Positions 8,146 through 16,304 of a stretch of DNA of 64,000 nucleotides are shown here, in pieces (position 1 is the first letter of the stretch; every line of letters begins with the position of its first letter). The stretch is from VFMC01 sp963791635 (lineage in GTDB: Bacteria; Actinomycetota; Acidimicrobiia; Acidimicrobiales; Ilumatobacteraceae): assembly GCA_963791635.1 (NCBI GenBank), contig CAWBTC010000005.1, positions 1,054,001 through 1,118,000 on the forward strand. Direction: 5' to 3'. Below the pieces are notes generated by a model. It made no database searches, was not told the DNA's origin, and saw nothing but the letters and a program-made list of their open reading frames with translations. Position numbers and translations under genes: made by a program.

Positions 8146-10064
8146 TGATCGGCCCCTGCAGGCATCACGAACACCGCCGTCGGCGCGCCCAACTCCAACA
8201 GTCGATTCACCAGGTCCTGCAGTTCCGGTGACACTCGGGGATCGAGCTGAACGCCGAACAGGTTCGTCTCCAGCAGCGCAACGAGGTCGTCGAGGCCGTC
8301 CGCTTCCAGCCGGGTCGTGACGGCCCGCTCGATCTCGGCATACTCGGCCAACTCCTCGTCGTCGCGCGGGTCGTACTCGAGCACGAGCTCGGCACCGGGC
8401 ACCGCCCGCACTTCATCGATGTAGAAGCCGGTGGCAAGACGAACCTCGGCATCGGCGTCGCCAAACGTCACCACCCGTTGGATGGTCACAGGCACTCGCC
8501 ACGTGGGCGGCACGCCGACCTCGAAGCCGCGACGCTCGAGCTCGTTCACGATGCCGTAGCCCTGCGATCCGAAGTACCGAGCGTCGTTCCATGTCACCAC
8601 GTAGGTGCCGTCCTTTCCGACCGCCGCCCCGAGCCCGTCCTCGAGCGCGTCGGCCGTCGGACCGGTGATCTCGCGCAAGGTGTCGCTGAGGTGCTGCTCG
8701 GGGACCTGTGCCCCGAACGCCTCGACGGTGAGCGCTGCGTAGGAGCCCACACCGATGATGGCCGCCACCCCGACCAGCACGAGTCGGGGCCGGTCGGATC
8801 TGTCGGATCTGTCGGATCTGGCGGCTCGTGTCGGGGCGAGCCGGCCCCGCAGCGCGACCGCCACCGTCCAGAGCACGGACACGGTCAGCAGCGTCGTCGT
8901 CGTCCACGCCCACAGCGTCAGGTAGTACCAGACCTTGCCGAAGATGCGGCTCATCGAGACTGCACCGAGCAGCAAGGCCCAGCCGATCACGATGTTGAGC
9001 GTGATCAGCAGCCGGTGTCGCAGGCGCCAGGCCGTCACGGCCGCTGCGATCCAGACGAGCAGCACCAGCAACCCGGGCAGCACGCTGCCCTCGAGATCGA
9101 ACGCCGCCCTGGTGACGTAGCCATCGGCGCCGAACGCTCGTGTCCCGATGCGGAACACGTTCAGATGGCGCAACAGCAATTGGACGCCCTCGCCCGTGCC
9201 CACCGGATCATCCGGTGGGTTCCGAAAGTAGTCGGCGATCATCCGCAGATTGCCGGGATCGTTCGTCAGCTGGTCATACACCGGCGGCGCCCACAGCACC
9301 GCGCCCAGGAGCGCCGACGTGCCGAGCACGCTGTAGGTGTCGTTGCGGTGGACCGGGTGACGCGACGCCCGCCACACCAACGCTGCAACACACAGAGCCC
9401 CCATCCCGAGACACAGCCCGAGGTAGGGCAGGTGGGTCTGGGCACAGAGCGACCCGACGGCGGTCACCAGCAGGAGCAGCCGCTTGTCACCTTCCAGGAC
9501 GCCCCACGTGGCGAGCAGCACCACCAGCCAGAACAACAGCGGCAGATACGGGTTCCACGGCTGGGTCACCACATCCAATCCGTAGCCCCGCACCAGCACG
9601 GCGATGATCCCGGCGACGGCGATCGTCAGCGGTGTGCCACCACGTCGATGCGCCAACCACAGCGCCAGTGCGATCGCGATCAGGTTCAGGACGATCATCC
9701 CAGCGAGCAGTCCCCACGCGGTCGAACCGGCGAGTCGATACGTGGGTGCCAACAGGTAGAAGCTCAGCGGCCCGGGATGACTGCCCTGATCGGGGAACAC
9801 ACCGATGCGACCGGGGAGGCCGATGAGCGGGGTGTCACCACCGCCGACGTCGCGGACTCGGAGCTCGGTCATCGCAAGGTCGAGCACCGGGTGGTACTCC
9901 CGGCTCACCAACCGCAGTGCGGCGATCACGAACGGCACTGCCAGCAACGCCACCAAGGCCAACCTGAGTCGGTAGCCCGGCATCGCCAGGATCGTCGCCC
10001 AGAGTCGGCCTGACGCGCCGGTCCTCGCACCCGGGCCTCTGCCAGCGCCCACAGGAGGTGTCAT
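8142..10064 (-). CDS. Large multi-pass membrane protein, GT-C-like, partner of a polyprenol-P-mannose synthase
   Basis: A 640-residue protein. The start at ATG 10064 is chosen because it overlaps the TGA of the glycosyltransferase gene (ATGA at 10061-10064); an in-frame start 16 codons further up would overlap that gene more deeply. About 11-12 hydrophobic segments precede a soluble C-terminal domain that begins near residue 430. The loop with 'LAMTELRVRDVGGGDTPL', then 'HPGPLSFYLL' and 'QPWNPYLPLLF', matches the paralogue at 6169. A run of three Ser-Asp-Arg repeats (near 8797-8823) lies in a cytoplasmic linker. The gene order DPM-like synthase, membrane protein, membrane protein suggests that the synthase supplies mannosyl-phosphoprenol to these proteins. 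That role is inference; the coding assignment and paralogy are visible. Confidence 0.82.
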   Translation of the reverse strand: MTPPVGAGRGPGARTGASGRLWATILAMPGYRLRLALVALLAVPFVIAALRLVSREYHPVLDLAMTELRVRDVGGGDTPLIGLPGRIGVFPDQGSHPGPLSFYLLAPTYRLAGSTAWGLLAGMIVLNLIAIALALWLAHRRGGTPLTIAVAGIIAVLVRGYGLDVVTQPWNPYLPLLFWLVVLLATWGVLEGDKRLLLLVTAVGSLCAQTHLPYLGLCLGMGALCVAALVWRASRHPVHRNDTYSVLGTSALLGAVLWAPPVYDQLTNDPGNLRMIADYFRNPPDDPVGTGEGVQLLLRHLNVFRIGTRAFGADGYVTRAAFDLEGSVLPGLLVLLVWIAAAVTAWRLRHRLLITLNIVIGWALLLGAVSMSRIFGKVWYYLTLWAWTTTTLLTVSVLWTVAVALRGRLAPTRAARSDRSDRSDRPRLVLVGVAAIIGVGSYAALTVEAFGAQVPEQHLSDTLREITGPTADALEDGLGAAVGKDGTYVVTWNDARYFGSQGYGIVNELERRGFEVGVPPTWRVPVTIQRVVTFGDADAEVRLATGFYIDEVRAVPGAELVLEYDPRDDEELAEYAEIERAVTTRLEADGLDDLVALLETNLFGVQLDPRVSPELQDLVNRLLELGAPTAVFVMPAGADQ

Positions 10065-10873
10065 CTCGACGGCTTGGGTCGGCGCCGGTGGGCGATGTCG
10101 GAGACTCCCCATCGCGTCACGAGCAGCATCGACTCGAGGATGATCCTCGACGACATCTTCGACGTGCCGAATTCGCGGTCGCGGAACACGATCGGCACCT
10201 CGCGCACCGGGTGGCCTTTCACGACGAGACGGCGCACGAGCTCGGTGAGGAACGCATAGCCCTCGGCCGTCGTGCTGGCGGGCTCGATGTCACGCATCGC
10301 CGCCACCCGATAGGCCCGGAAGCCCGACGTGGCGTCGCGCACCCCCAGACCGAGCACCATGCCGGTGTAGCGGTTGCCCCACCGTGACAGCAGCCGGCGA
10401 TGCAGTGGCCAGTCAGCGGTCGCGCCACCGGGCACGTAGCGCGAACCGATCACCGCATCCGCGCCACCCTCGATCGCCGCCAGCAGACTCGGGATCGCGG
10501 TCGGGTCGTGGGAGAAGTCGACGTCCATCGACACGATCACGTCGTACCCCTCGTCGAGGGCGACCGCGAATCCGTTGCGATAGGCGCTCCCGAGGCCCTG
10601 CTTTCCGGGACGGTGCAGCACCTTGACCTGGCCGAGCTCCGACGCGGCCTGCTCGGCCAACGCGCCCGTGCCGTCCGGGCTGTTGTCGTCGACCACCAGC
10701 ACGTCGGCAGCAGGAACAGCGTTCCGCACCGCAGACAGGAACGACTGGATGTTCTCCTTCTCGTTGAATGTAGGCACCACCACGACGCAACGCACGAGAC
10801 AGAATCGTAGCGACACCGGCCCGACAGAGCCGGGGACGCTGTGTGCAGGAACGCTACGCTCGGAACTGGTCAT
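10061..10873 (-). CDS. Polyprenol-phosphate mannose synthase-like GT2 (Ppm1/DPM1 type)
   Basis: A GT-A fold enzyme of up to 270 residues. Motifs: 'VVVPTFNEKENI', 'VVDDNSPDGTG', 'GLGSAYRNGF', the DxD Asp117/Asp119 in 'SMDVDFSHDP', 'IGSRYVPGG', 'DATSGFRAYR' and 'EVPIVFRDREFGTSKM'. All are diagnostic of polyprenol monophosphomannose synthases, which load mannose from GDP-mannose onto polyprenyl phosphate at the inner face of the membrane. There is no C-terminal membrane segment, as in single-domain actinobacterial Dpm proteins. Start choice is open: ATG 10873 has GGGA upstream but collides with the ATG of the divergent gene (10872); GTG codons at 10816 and 10795 ('VRCVVVVPTFNE') would leave room for a promoter. 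Its stop overlaps the next membrane protein start. Confidence 0.92.
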   Translation of the reverse strand: MTSSERSVPAHSVPGSVGPVSLRFCLVRCVVVVPTFNEKENIQSFLSAVRNAVPAADVLVVDDNSPDGTGALAEQAASELGQVKVLHRPGKQGLGSAYRNGFAVALDEGYDVIVSMDVDFSHDPTAIPSLLAAIEGGADAVIGSRYVPGGATADWPLHRRLLSRWGNRYTGMVLGLGVRDATSGFRAYRVAAMRDIEPASTTAEGYAFLTELVRRLVVKGHPVREVPIVFRDREFGTSKMSSRIILESMLLVTRWGVSDIAHRRRPKPSR

Positions 10874-11285
10874 GCGATCGGTCCCGTCTGCTCCCCTCGT
10901 CGGCCCGTTCGCCGTTCGCCTCCTTGCGCTCGACTTCCCGGCGCTCGATCCCTCGCGTCGCGATCAGGCCATCGCCTTCACCGTCCGTCGGGTGGACGGC
11001 CTGCCCAGCGTGATGCGCTTCGGCGTCATCGTCATCGCCGGTGTGTTCCGCGGGATGCTCGCCGTGCCGGGCAGCGAGACGATCCTGCGCTTCTTCGCCC
11101 GGACACCGCTGCCGCTGGTCGGCGAGTACGTGCGCCTCGTTCGTTCGCTCGGGTACGCCTACATCTTCGAGACCTGGCCCGATACCCGCCCCGACGGCTC
11201 CAGCTCCGGACACTCCGGCTCTCGACACTCCCGAACCTCCAGCGCCGGCTCCGGCTCCAACGGGGCCGGGCAGGCGGCGACATGA
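10872..11285 (+). CDS. Small unknown protein heading a GMC oxidoreductase/SDR operon
   Basis: A 137-residue protein without recognised family membership. Residues ~10-95 look folded, with 'FAVRLLALDFPALDPSRRD', 'MRFGVIVIAGVFRGMLAV' and 'YVRLVRSLGYAYIFETWPD'. The last ~35 residues are a low-complexity Ser/Gly/His/Arg tail. Its TGA overlaps the ATG of the GMC oxidoreductase gene (ATGA at 11282-11285), which argues for co-translation and a partner role, in the way that several membrane-associated oxidoreductases have a small companion subunit. No signal peptide or clear membrane helix is seen, only a moderately hydrophobic stretch at ~47-63. The start is uncertain because ATG 10872 abuts the divergent glycosyltransferase start; Met at 11011 is a shorter alternative. 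Confidence 0.65.
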   Translation: MRSVPSAPLVGPFAVRLLALDFPALDPSRRDQAIAFTVRRVDGLPSVMRFGVIVIAGVFRGMLAVPGSETILRFFARTPLPLVGEYVRLVRSLGYAYIFETWPDTRPDGSSSGHSGSRHSRTSSAGSGSNGAGQAAT

Positions 11286-12784
11286 GCGGGATCGAGGCGC
11301 CCCAGATCCATGTCCGCGCCCAGGTGCTCGTGATCGGCTCCGGCGCTGGCGGCGCGACCACTGCGGCGTTGCTGGCCGAGGCCGGCTTCGACGTGCTGAT
11401 CGCCGAGGAGGGCCCGTGGATCGACCAGGACACGATCACGCCGTTCTCGCTCGACCAGATGGACCGCCAGTACCGCTCCGGCGGAGTCACCGTCGCCCTC
11501 GGTCTGCCGTCGATCGCGTACACGGAGGGACGTTGCGCCGGTGGCGGCACAGAGGTGAACAGCGGGCTCTACTTCCGCCCGCCGCTCGACGTCGTGGAGC
11601 GCTGGCGCCGCGACTTCCGCATCGATGGTCTCGACATCGACGAGCTCGAGTCGATCGCGAATGAAGTGGAGGAGGCGATCAACGTCACCACCGTGCCGGG
11701 CAACGCCACACCGGCGAGTGAGATCCTCCGCCGAGGTGCGGCTGCGCTCAACTGGCGCCACAGCGAGATCCCTCGTTGGATGAAGTACCCAGCCGGCGGC
11801 GACGCCGTCACCGGCAAGCGCCAGAGCATGACCCGCACCTATCTCCCGCGGGCCTTTGCCGCCGGTGCACGGATGCTCGTGGAGACCAGGGTCGACAAAC
11901 TCGTCAGCAACGGTCTCAACGTCACCGCGCACGTCACGTATCGCGATGGCAGCGGACGCATGCCCGGAGGAGCGATCACCGCGGCACACGTCTTCGTGTG
12001 CGGCGGAGCGATCCAGACCCCGGCGCTGCTCCAGCGCTCCGGCATGCGTTCCCACATCGGCCGCACGCTCGCCGTGCACCCGACGGTGAAGCTCACCGCG
12101 AAGTTCGCGGACGAGGTGAACGTGCCCGACGATGTCCCGGTGCACCAGGTGAAGGAGTTCGCACCAGACCTCAGCTTCGGCGGCTCTGCCAGCCACTCCG
12201 GATTGGTGGCGCTGGCGCTCTCCGACGAGTGGAAGACCTTCGCTCCTGCGATCGAGGACTGGCGCAAGATGAGCATCTACTACGCGGCCATCACGAGCGA
12301 GGGACGCGGCTGGGTGCAGGCGCTTCCGAAGCTCCGCGACCCGCTCGTGACCTATCGGCTCAGCCATCGCGACCGCGAGGTGTTGCGCAGCGGTCTGGCA
12401 CGCCTGGCGTTGCTCACCCTCGAGGCCGGGGCGACGGAGGTGTACCCGTCGTTCCGCGGCGCGCCGGTGGTGCGCAGTCGCACCGACCTCGCGACCATGC
12501 AGGAACGCTTCGCGGTCAGCAAGGCCAGCGTCATGACCGTGCATCTGTGCTCCACCGTGCCACTCGGTGAGCACCGCGACCGGTGCGGCGCCGACTCGTT
12601 CGGAAAGGTGCATGGCGCCGACAGGGTGTGGGTGAACGACGCCTCGTTGCTGCCCACCGCCCCCGGAGTGAACCCGCAGGCGACAGTGATGGCGTTCGCG
12701 ATCCGCAACACCCGGCACTTCATCGAAGAACAGCACCTGCACCCGGGCACGCACAAGACGAACCAGAACGGAGCAGTCGGATGA
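11282..12784 (+). CDS. GMC-family FAD-dependent oxidoreductase
   Basis: A 500-residue flavoprotein. The Rossmann FAD-binding motif 'VIGSGAGGATTAALLAEAG' lies at residues 17-35 and its acidic ribose-binding end at 'IAEEG'. 'GRCAGGGTEVNSGLYFR' is the GMC signature-1 region. The C-terminal GMC block contains the likely catalytic His in 'MTVHLCSTVPLG' and the Asn of 'GVNPQATVMAFA', with 'WVNDASLLPTA' between them. Family members oxidise alcohols (choline, glucose, cholesterol, long-chain alcohols) by hydride transfer from substrate to FAD. Both ends overlap neighbouring genes by 4 nt (ATGA), tying it to the small protein upstream and two SDR dehydrogenases downstream. The substrate is unknown; two hydroxysteroid-dehydrogenase/epimerase-like partners suggest a polyol, sugar or sterol-like compound. 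Confidence 0.92.
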   Translation: MSGIEAPQIHVRAQVLVIGSGAGGATTAALLAEAGFDVLIAEEGPWIDQDTITPFSLDQMDRQYRSGGVTVALGLPSIAYTEGRCAGGGTEVNSGLYFRPPLDVVERWRRDFRIDGLDIDELESIANEVEEAINVTTVPGNATPASEILRRGAAALNWRHSEIPRWMKYPAGGDAVTGKRQSMTRTYLPRAFAAGARMLVETRVDKLVSNGLNVTAHVTYRDGSGRMPGGAITAAHVFVCGGAIQTPALLQRSGMRSHIGRTLAVHPTVKLTAKFADEVNVPDDVPVHQVKEFAPDLSFGGSASHSGLVALALSDEWKTFAPAIEDWRKMSIYYAAITSEGRGWVQALPKLRDPLVTYRLSHRDREVLRSGLARLALLTLEAGATEVYPSFRGAPVVRSRTDLATMQERFAVSKASVMTVHLCSTVPLGEHRDRCGADSFGKVHGADRVWVNDASLLPTAPGVNPQATVMAFAIRNTRHFIEEQHLHPGTHKTNQNGAVG

Positions 12785-13815
12785 GCGAACGTTGGGCACC
12801 CCCGGCGGTGACGGTGGTGACCGGTGCAGCGGGATGGCTCGGCCGCGCGCTCGTGCACCGTCTCATGGCAGACGGCCGCACGAACCTGCGTGTCCTCGTG
12901 CACACCAACGACGAGCGTTCGCTGATCCCTCAGGGCGATTCGATCGCCGTGGAGGTCGGCGACATCGGCGATCGAGCCGTCGTGGACCGGCTGTTCGCAG
13001 GTGCCGGCACCGACGCGGACGTGGTGCACACCGCTGGTGTCATCCATCCGAAGAAGGTCGCCGAGCTGTTCCACGTGAACGTCACGGGCACTCGCAACGT
13101 GATCGCTGCGGCGTGCGCCGCGAACGTGCGCCGTGTGGTGCACGTGTCGTCGAACAGCCCGTTCGGCACCAACTCGAACCCGACCGACGTCTTCCGCCAG
13201 GACGAGCCGTACCACCCCTACTACGGCTATGGCCGCTCCAAGATGGAGGGCGAGCAGGTGGTGTTCGCCGCCGTCGAGTCCGGCGAGCTCGACGCGACGG
13301 TCGTGCGACCGCCGTGGTTCTACGGGCCGTTCCAACCGCCGCGCCAGACCACGTTCTTCCGCATGGTGCGTCAGGGCAAGTTCCCGATCATCGGTGGCGG
13401 CCAACAGCGACGGTCGATGGTGTACATCGACAACCTGGTCGACGGCATCCTCGCAGCCGAGCTGACCCCCGCAGCGAGGGGCAGGGGCTACTGGATCGCC
13501 GACGAGCGCCCGTATGTGGTGACCGAGATCGTCGAGACCGTCGGGCGGGCACTGCGCGACGAGGGCTTCACGGTGAAAGACGGAGGGCTGAAGCTGCCAG
13601 CGATCGCCGGTCGCGTCGCAGAACTGGGCGACAAGCTCATCCAGCGCACCGGCCGGTATCAGCAACAGCTCCACGTGCTCGGCGAGATGGACAAGACCAT
13701 CGCCTGTGACATCAGCGCGTCGAAGGCAGAGCTCGGCTACGACCCGAAGATCGCGCTGTACGAGGGAATGCGGCACAGCATTCAGTGGTGCAGGGCGCAA
13801 GGGATCGAGCTGTGA
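12781..13815 (+). CDS. Extended SDR: NAD-dependent epimerase / 3-beta-HSD-like protein
   Basis: A 344-residue extended short-chain dehydrogenase. The nucleotide-binding motif 'TGAAGWLG' (residues 14-21) fits GxxGxxG. 'GDIGD' binds the adenine ring region, 'VNVTGTRNVI' and 'VVHVSSNS' supply the Ser region, and the catalytic Tyr150 and Lys154 lie in 'YGYGRSK'. 'VVRPPWFYGP' and 'MVYIDNLVDGI' match nucleotide-sugar epimerases and 3-beta-hydroxysteroid dehydrogenases. It lies in a row of four genes linked by 4-nt overlaps, after the GMC oxidoreductase and before a second SDR. Inference: it catalyses a redox or epimerisation step on the same substrate as the GMC enzyme. The substrate class cannot be read from the sequence. 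Confidence 0.9.
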   Translation: MSERWAPPAVTVVTGAAGWLGRALVHRLMADGRTNLRVLVHTNDERSLIPQGDSIAVEVGDIGDRAVVDRLFAGAGTDADVVHTAGVIHPKKVAELFHVNVTGTRNVIAAACAANVRRVVHVSSNSPFGTNSNPTDVFRQDEPYHPYYGYGRSKMEGEQVVFAAVESGELDATVVRPPWFYGPFQPPRQTTFFRMVRQGKFPIIGGGQQRRSMVYIDNLVDGILAAELTPAARGRGYWIADERPYVVTEIVETVGRALRDEGFTVKDGGLKLPAIAGRVAELGDKLIQRTGRYQQQLHVLGEMDKTIACDISASKAELGYDPKIALYEGMRHSIQWCRAQGIEL

Positions 13816-14855
13816 CCCGATCACTCGTCACGGGAGGTTCCGGCTACTTCGGGTCCCTGTTGGTACAACGGCTTCGTTCCGCCGGCCACCAGGTACGGAT
13901 CCTCGACGTCAACGATGCCGACGATCGACCGGCCGACGTCGATCTCGTGAAGGGAGACATCCGCGACTCCGACACCGTCGCCGCCGCGGTAGAAGGCGTC
14001 GATCTCGTGTTCAACAACGTCGCCCAGGTGCCGCTCGCCAAGGACGACCATCTCCTGCGCACGGTCAACGTCGACGGCACCCGCCTGTTGCTCGAGCACT
14101 CACGCCGCGTCGGCGTGGCCAAGGTCGTCCATACGTCGTCGAGCGCGGTCTTCGGCATCCCCGCATCGAACCCGGTCCTGCCGACCACCGTTCCCTCGCC
14201 GGTCGAGGCGTACGGTCACGCCAAGCTCGCCGCCGAGTGGGCCTGCCTCGACGCCGCCGCCCACGGACTCGACGTCAGCATCGTTCGGCCACGCACCATC
14301 CTCGGTCATGGCCGGCTCGGCATCTTCGGCATCCTGTTCGACTGGATCGCCGATGGCGCCGACGTCGTGGTGCTGGGTGACGGCTCGAACCGCTACCAGT
14401 TCGTTCACGCCGACGACCTCGCCGAGGTGTGCCTGCTGACCGCCGGCAGTCAGGGCCCGATGATCGTGAACGCCGGCACCGACCGCTTCGGCACGATGCG
14501 CGAGTCGTTGGAGTCGCTGTGCCGCCACGCCGGCACGGGGTCGCAGGTGCGTTCGCTGCCGGCGAAGGCCACGTCGCTGGCGATGCAGGCGGCCGCAGGG
14601 CTCCACCTCGCGCCATTCGCCCCGTATCACTGGATCATGTACTCGAAGTCGTTGTGGTTCGACATCGACCACGCCCGCGACGCTCTCGGCTGGCAGCCGC
14701 ACTTCTCGAACGAGGAGATGTTCGCTGCGAGCTATGACTGGTTCATCGACAACAGGGCGATCACGGAGCAAGTCGGCGCGTCGCACCACCGCACGACCGC
14801 CAAACAGGGCGCGCTCCGCGCGGTCAAGTGGGGCATGCAACACCTTCCCGGCTGA
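13812..14855 (+). CDS. Extended SDR: NAD-dependent epimerase/dehydratase
   Basis: A 347-residue extended SDR starting at GTG 13812, which overlaps the previous TGA (GTGA). 'TGGSGYFG' at residues 7-14 is the NAD(P) loop, 'KGDIRD' follows the second strand, 'VVHTSSSAVFG' supplies the Ser region, and Tyr134/Lys138 in 'EAYGHAKLAAE' are the catalytic pair. 'VRPRTILGHGR' and 'YQFVHADDLAEVCLLT' are typical of UDP-sugar epimerases and related dehydratases. It is the last of four translationally coupled genes. Its final codons (Leu-Pro-Gly-stop) are repeated about 160 bp downstream as part of a hairpin-rich repeat. Identity with the preceding SDR is limited, so these are two steps rather than a recent duplication. 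Confidence 0.9.
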   Translation: MTRSLVTGGSGYFGSLLVQRLRSAGHQVRILDVNDADDRPADVDLVKGDIRDSDTVAAAVEGVDLVFNNVAQVPLAKDDHLLRTVNVDGTRLLLEHSRRVGVAKVVHTSSSAVFGIPASNPVLPTTVPSPVEAYGHAKLAAEWACLDAAAHGLDVSIVRPRTILGHGRLGIFGILFDWIADGADVVVLGDGSNRYQFVHADDLAEVCLLTAGSQGPMIVNAGTDRFGTMRESLESLCRHAGTGSQVRSLPAKATSLAMQAAAGLHLAPFAPYHWIMYSKSLWFDIDHARDALGWQPHFSNEEMFAASYDWFIDNRAITEQVGASHHRTTAKQGALRAVKWGMQHLPG

Positions 14856-15074
14856 ACCCGCAGGTTTCTGGTCGCGAATCCCCGCACCTACCGCTCCGGA
14901 ACACGACCAGAATCTCACCAAGCCCCAAACCCCGAACCGCACGCTTCTGGTCGCGAATCCCCGCACCCCCCGCTCTGGAGCGCGACCAGAATCTCACCAA
15001 GCCCCATTCCCGGCTGAACCCGCAGGTTTCTGGTCGCGAATCAACGCACCTACCGCTCCGGAGCGCGACCAGAA
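14845..15074. repeat. Three hairpin repeats between convergent genes
   Basis: Three copies of an inverted repeat, TTCTGGTCGCG ... CGCGACCAGAA, at 14866-14876/14902-14912 (one mismatch), 14945-14955/14981-14991 and 15028-15038/15064-15074, each with a 25-nt loop. The outer two copies sit in a longer direct repeat (about 14845-14900 and 15007-15062, 162 bp apart) that includes the last codons and TGA of the SDR gene. The block fills the space between two convergent genes and ends 2 nt before the stop of the glycosyltransferase gene, so it may act as a two-way terminator. The arms resemble a REP-like palindrome; no T-tract is seen. Confidence 0.85.
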
Positions 15075-15076
15075 AC

Positions 15077-16267
15077 TCAGTTGGTGGGGACCTGGGCGTG
15101 CAGGGCGCGCAGAATGCCGACCGCGGCTGCGTCCCAGGTGAGGGTCTTGGCTCGAGCGAGTGCAGCACCAGCGAGGTGCTGACGCAGATCGTGATCGGTC
15201 AACACCTTCGCGAGGGTGGCGCCGAGGTCGTCCAGCGGTGCCAGCAATCCTGTCACCCCGTCCACCACGCTGCTGCGGTGACCCCGGATGTCGGTCGCCA
15301 CGCTCGGAGTTCCGCACGCGGCCGCCTCGGTGAGGGTGAGTCCCCAGCCCTCGGCCAATGATGCGCTGGATACGAGCCATGCCCGCTGGTACCGGGCGAC
15401 GAGGTCGTCGTGGGGCAACTGACCCACGAACGTGATCCACTCCCCTGCTTGCTCGGCACGCACGAGCGAGTCGAGCTCGTTGCGCATCGGACCGCTGCCC
15501 ACGATCTCGAGGCGGAGTGCGGGCACGTCGCGCTTGGCGATGAGTGCGGCACGGATCAGTTCATCGAAGCGTTTCACCGGCGCCAGACGACCGACGGCGA
15601 CCACGAGCGGCTCGGGCGAACGAGCAGCGACCGGGTCGGCAGCAGGTTGGAACTGCTCGCTGACGCCGTTGTTCACGGCCAGGACACGCTCGGGCCGGAA
15701 CCCGAGCTCGAGCAGCTCCTCCCTGGTCGCTTCCGACGGCGTGACCATCTGCGTGCGCCGGTAGAACGGCGGTGCGAGCCTCGCCTCGAGCACCCGACCG
15801 AAACCGGCGAGTGGCCCGGGCAGCATCTGGCCCCACATCGGTCCATGGACGTGATGGAGAAAGGTGATCCGAGGCTTGTGGCACCACACGGGCGAGAACC
15901 AGGGCACACCGTTCCAGATCTCGACCAGCGCGTCGTAGGGACCCATCCGGCGAGTGATCTCGCTGAGGATCGTGCGCGGGAACACGCTGTACCGACTGCC
16001 TTTGCGGATCACTCGGTACCCGTTGCGCACCGAGTCGACCGGCACGCCGATCGCCGACGACGTCCGATGCGTGATCTCGAGGCCGGAAGCGGCCCAGCGC
16101 CGCATGAACTCATCGGCATGCACCTCGCTGCCACCGGCATCGGGGTCGTCGAGATCGCGCCACGCCAGCACATGGATGCGTCGCACACCGCGGGCGCTCA
16201 TCTCCGATGCGAGACGGTCGAGCTCGCGCAGGTCCGAGTTCTCCGATGAGGACTGGGCCGCCGACAT
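15077..16267 (-). CDS. GT4-type (GT-B fold) glycosyltransferase
   Basis: A 396-residue glycosyltransferase. The N-terminal acceptor half contains 'DAGGSEVHADEFMRRWAA', where GT4 enzymes have their G-G-x-E/R loop, and 'ITFLHHVHGPMWG'. The C-terminal nucleotide-sugar half contains 'VVAVGRLAPVKRFDELI', 'LEIVGSGPMRNEL' and the donor-binding E-x7-E motif in 'SLAEGWGLTLTEAAACG'. No signal peptide or membrane segment is visible, so it acts on the cytoplasmic side, probably adding hexoses to a lipid-linked intermediate. It is monocistronic, converges with the SDR operon and diverges from the membrane protein at 16305 (37-nt gap). Donor sugar unknown. Confidence 0.9.
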   Translation of the reverse strand: MSAAQSSSENSDLRELDRLASEMSARGVRRIHVLAWRDLDDPDAGGSEVHADEFMRRWAASGLEITHRTSSAIGVPVDSVRNGYRVIRKGSRYSVFPRTILSEITRRMGPYDALVEIWNGVPWFSPVWCHKPRITFLHHVHGPMWGQMLPGPLAGFGRVLEARLAPPFYRRTQMVTPSEATREELLELGFRPERVLAVNNGVSEQFQPAADPVAARSPEPLVVAVGRLAPVKRFDELIRAALIAKRDVPALRLEIVGSGPMRNELDSLVRAEQAGEWITFVGQLPHDDLVARYQRAWLVSSASLAEGWGLTLTEAAACGTPSVATDIRGHRSSVVDGVTGLLAPLDDLGATLAKVLTDHDLRQHLAGAALARAKTLTWDAAAVGILRALHAQVPTN

Positions 16268-16304
16268 GCGGGCCGAGGCTACCCCTGCTCAGTAATGTCG
16301 CAGC

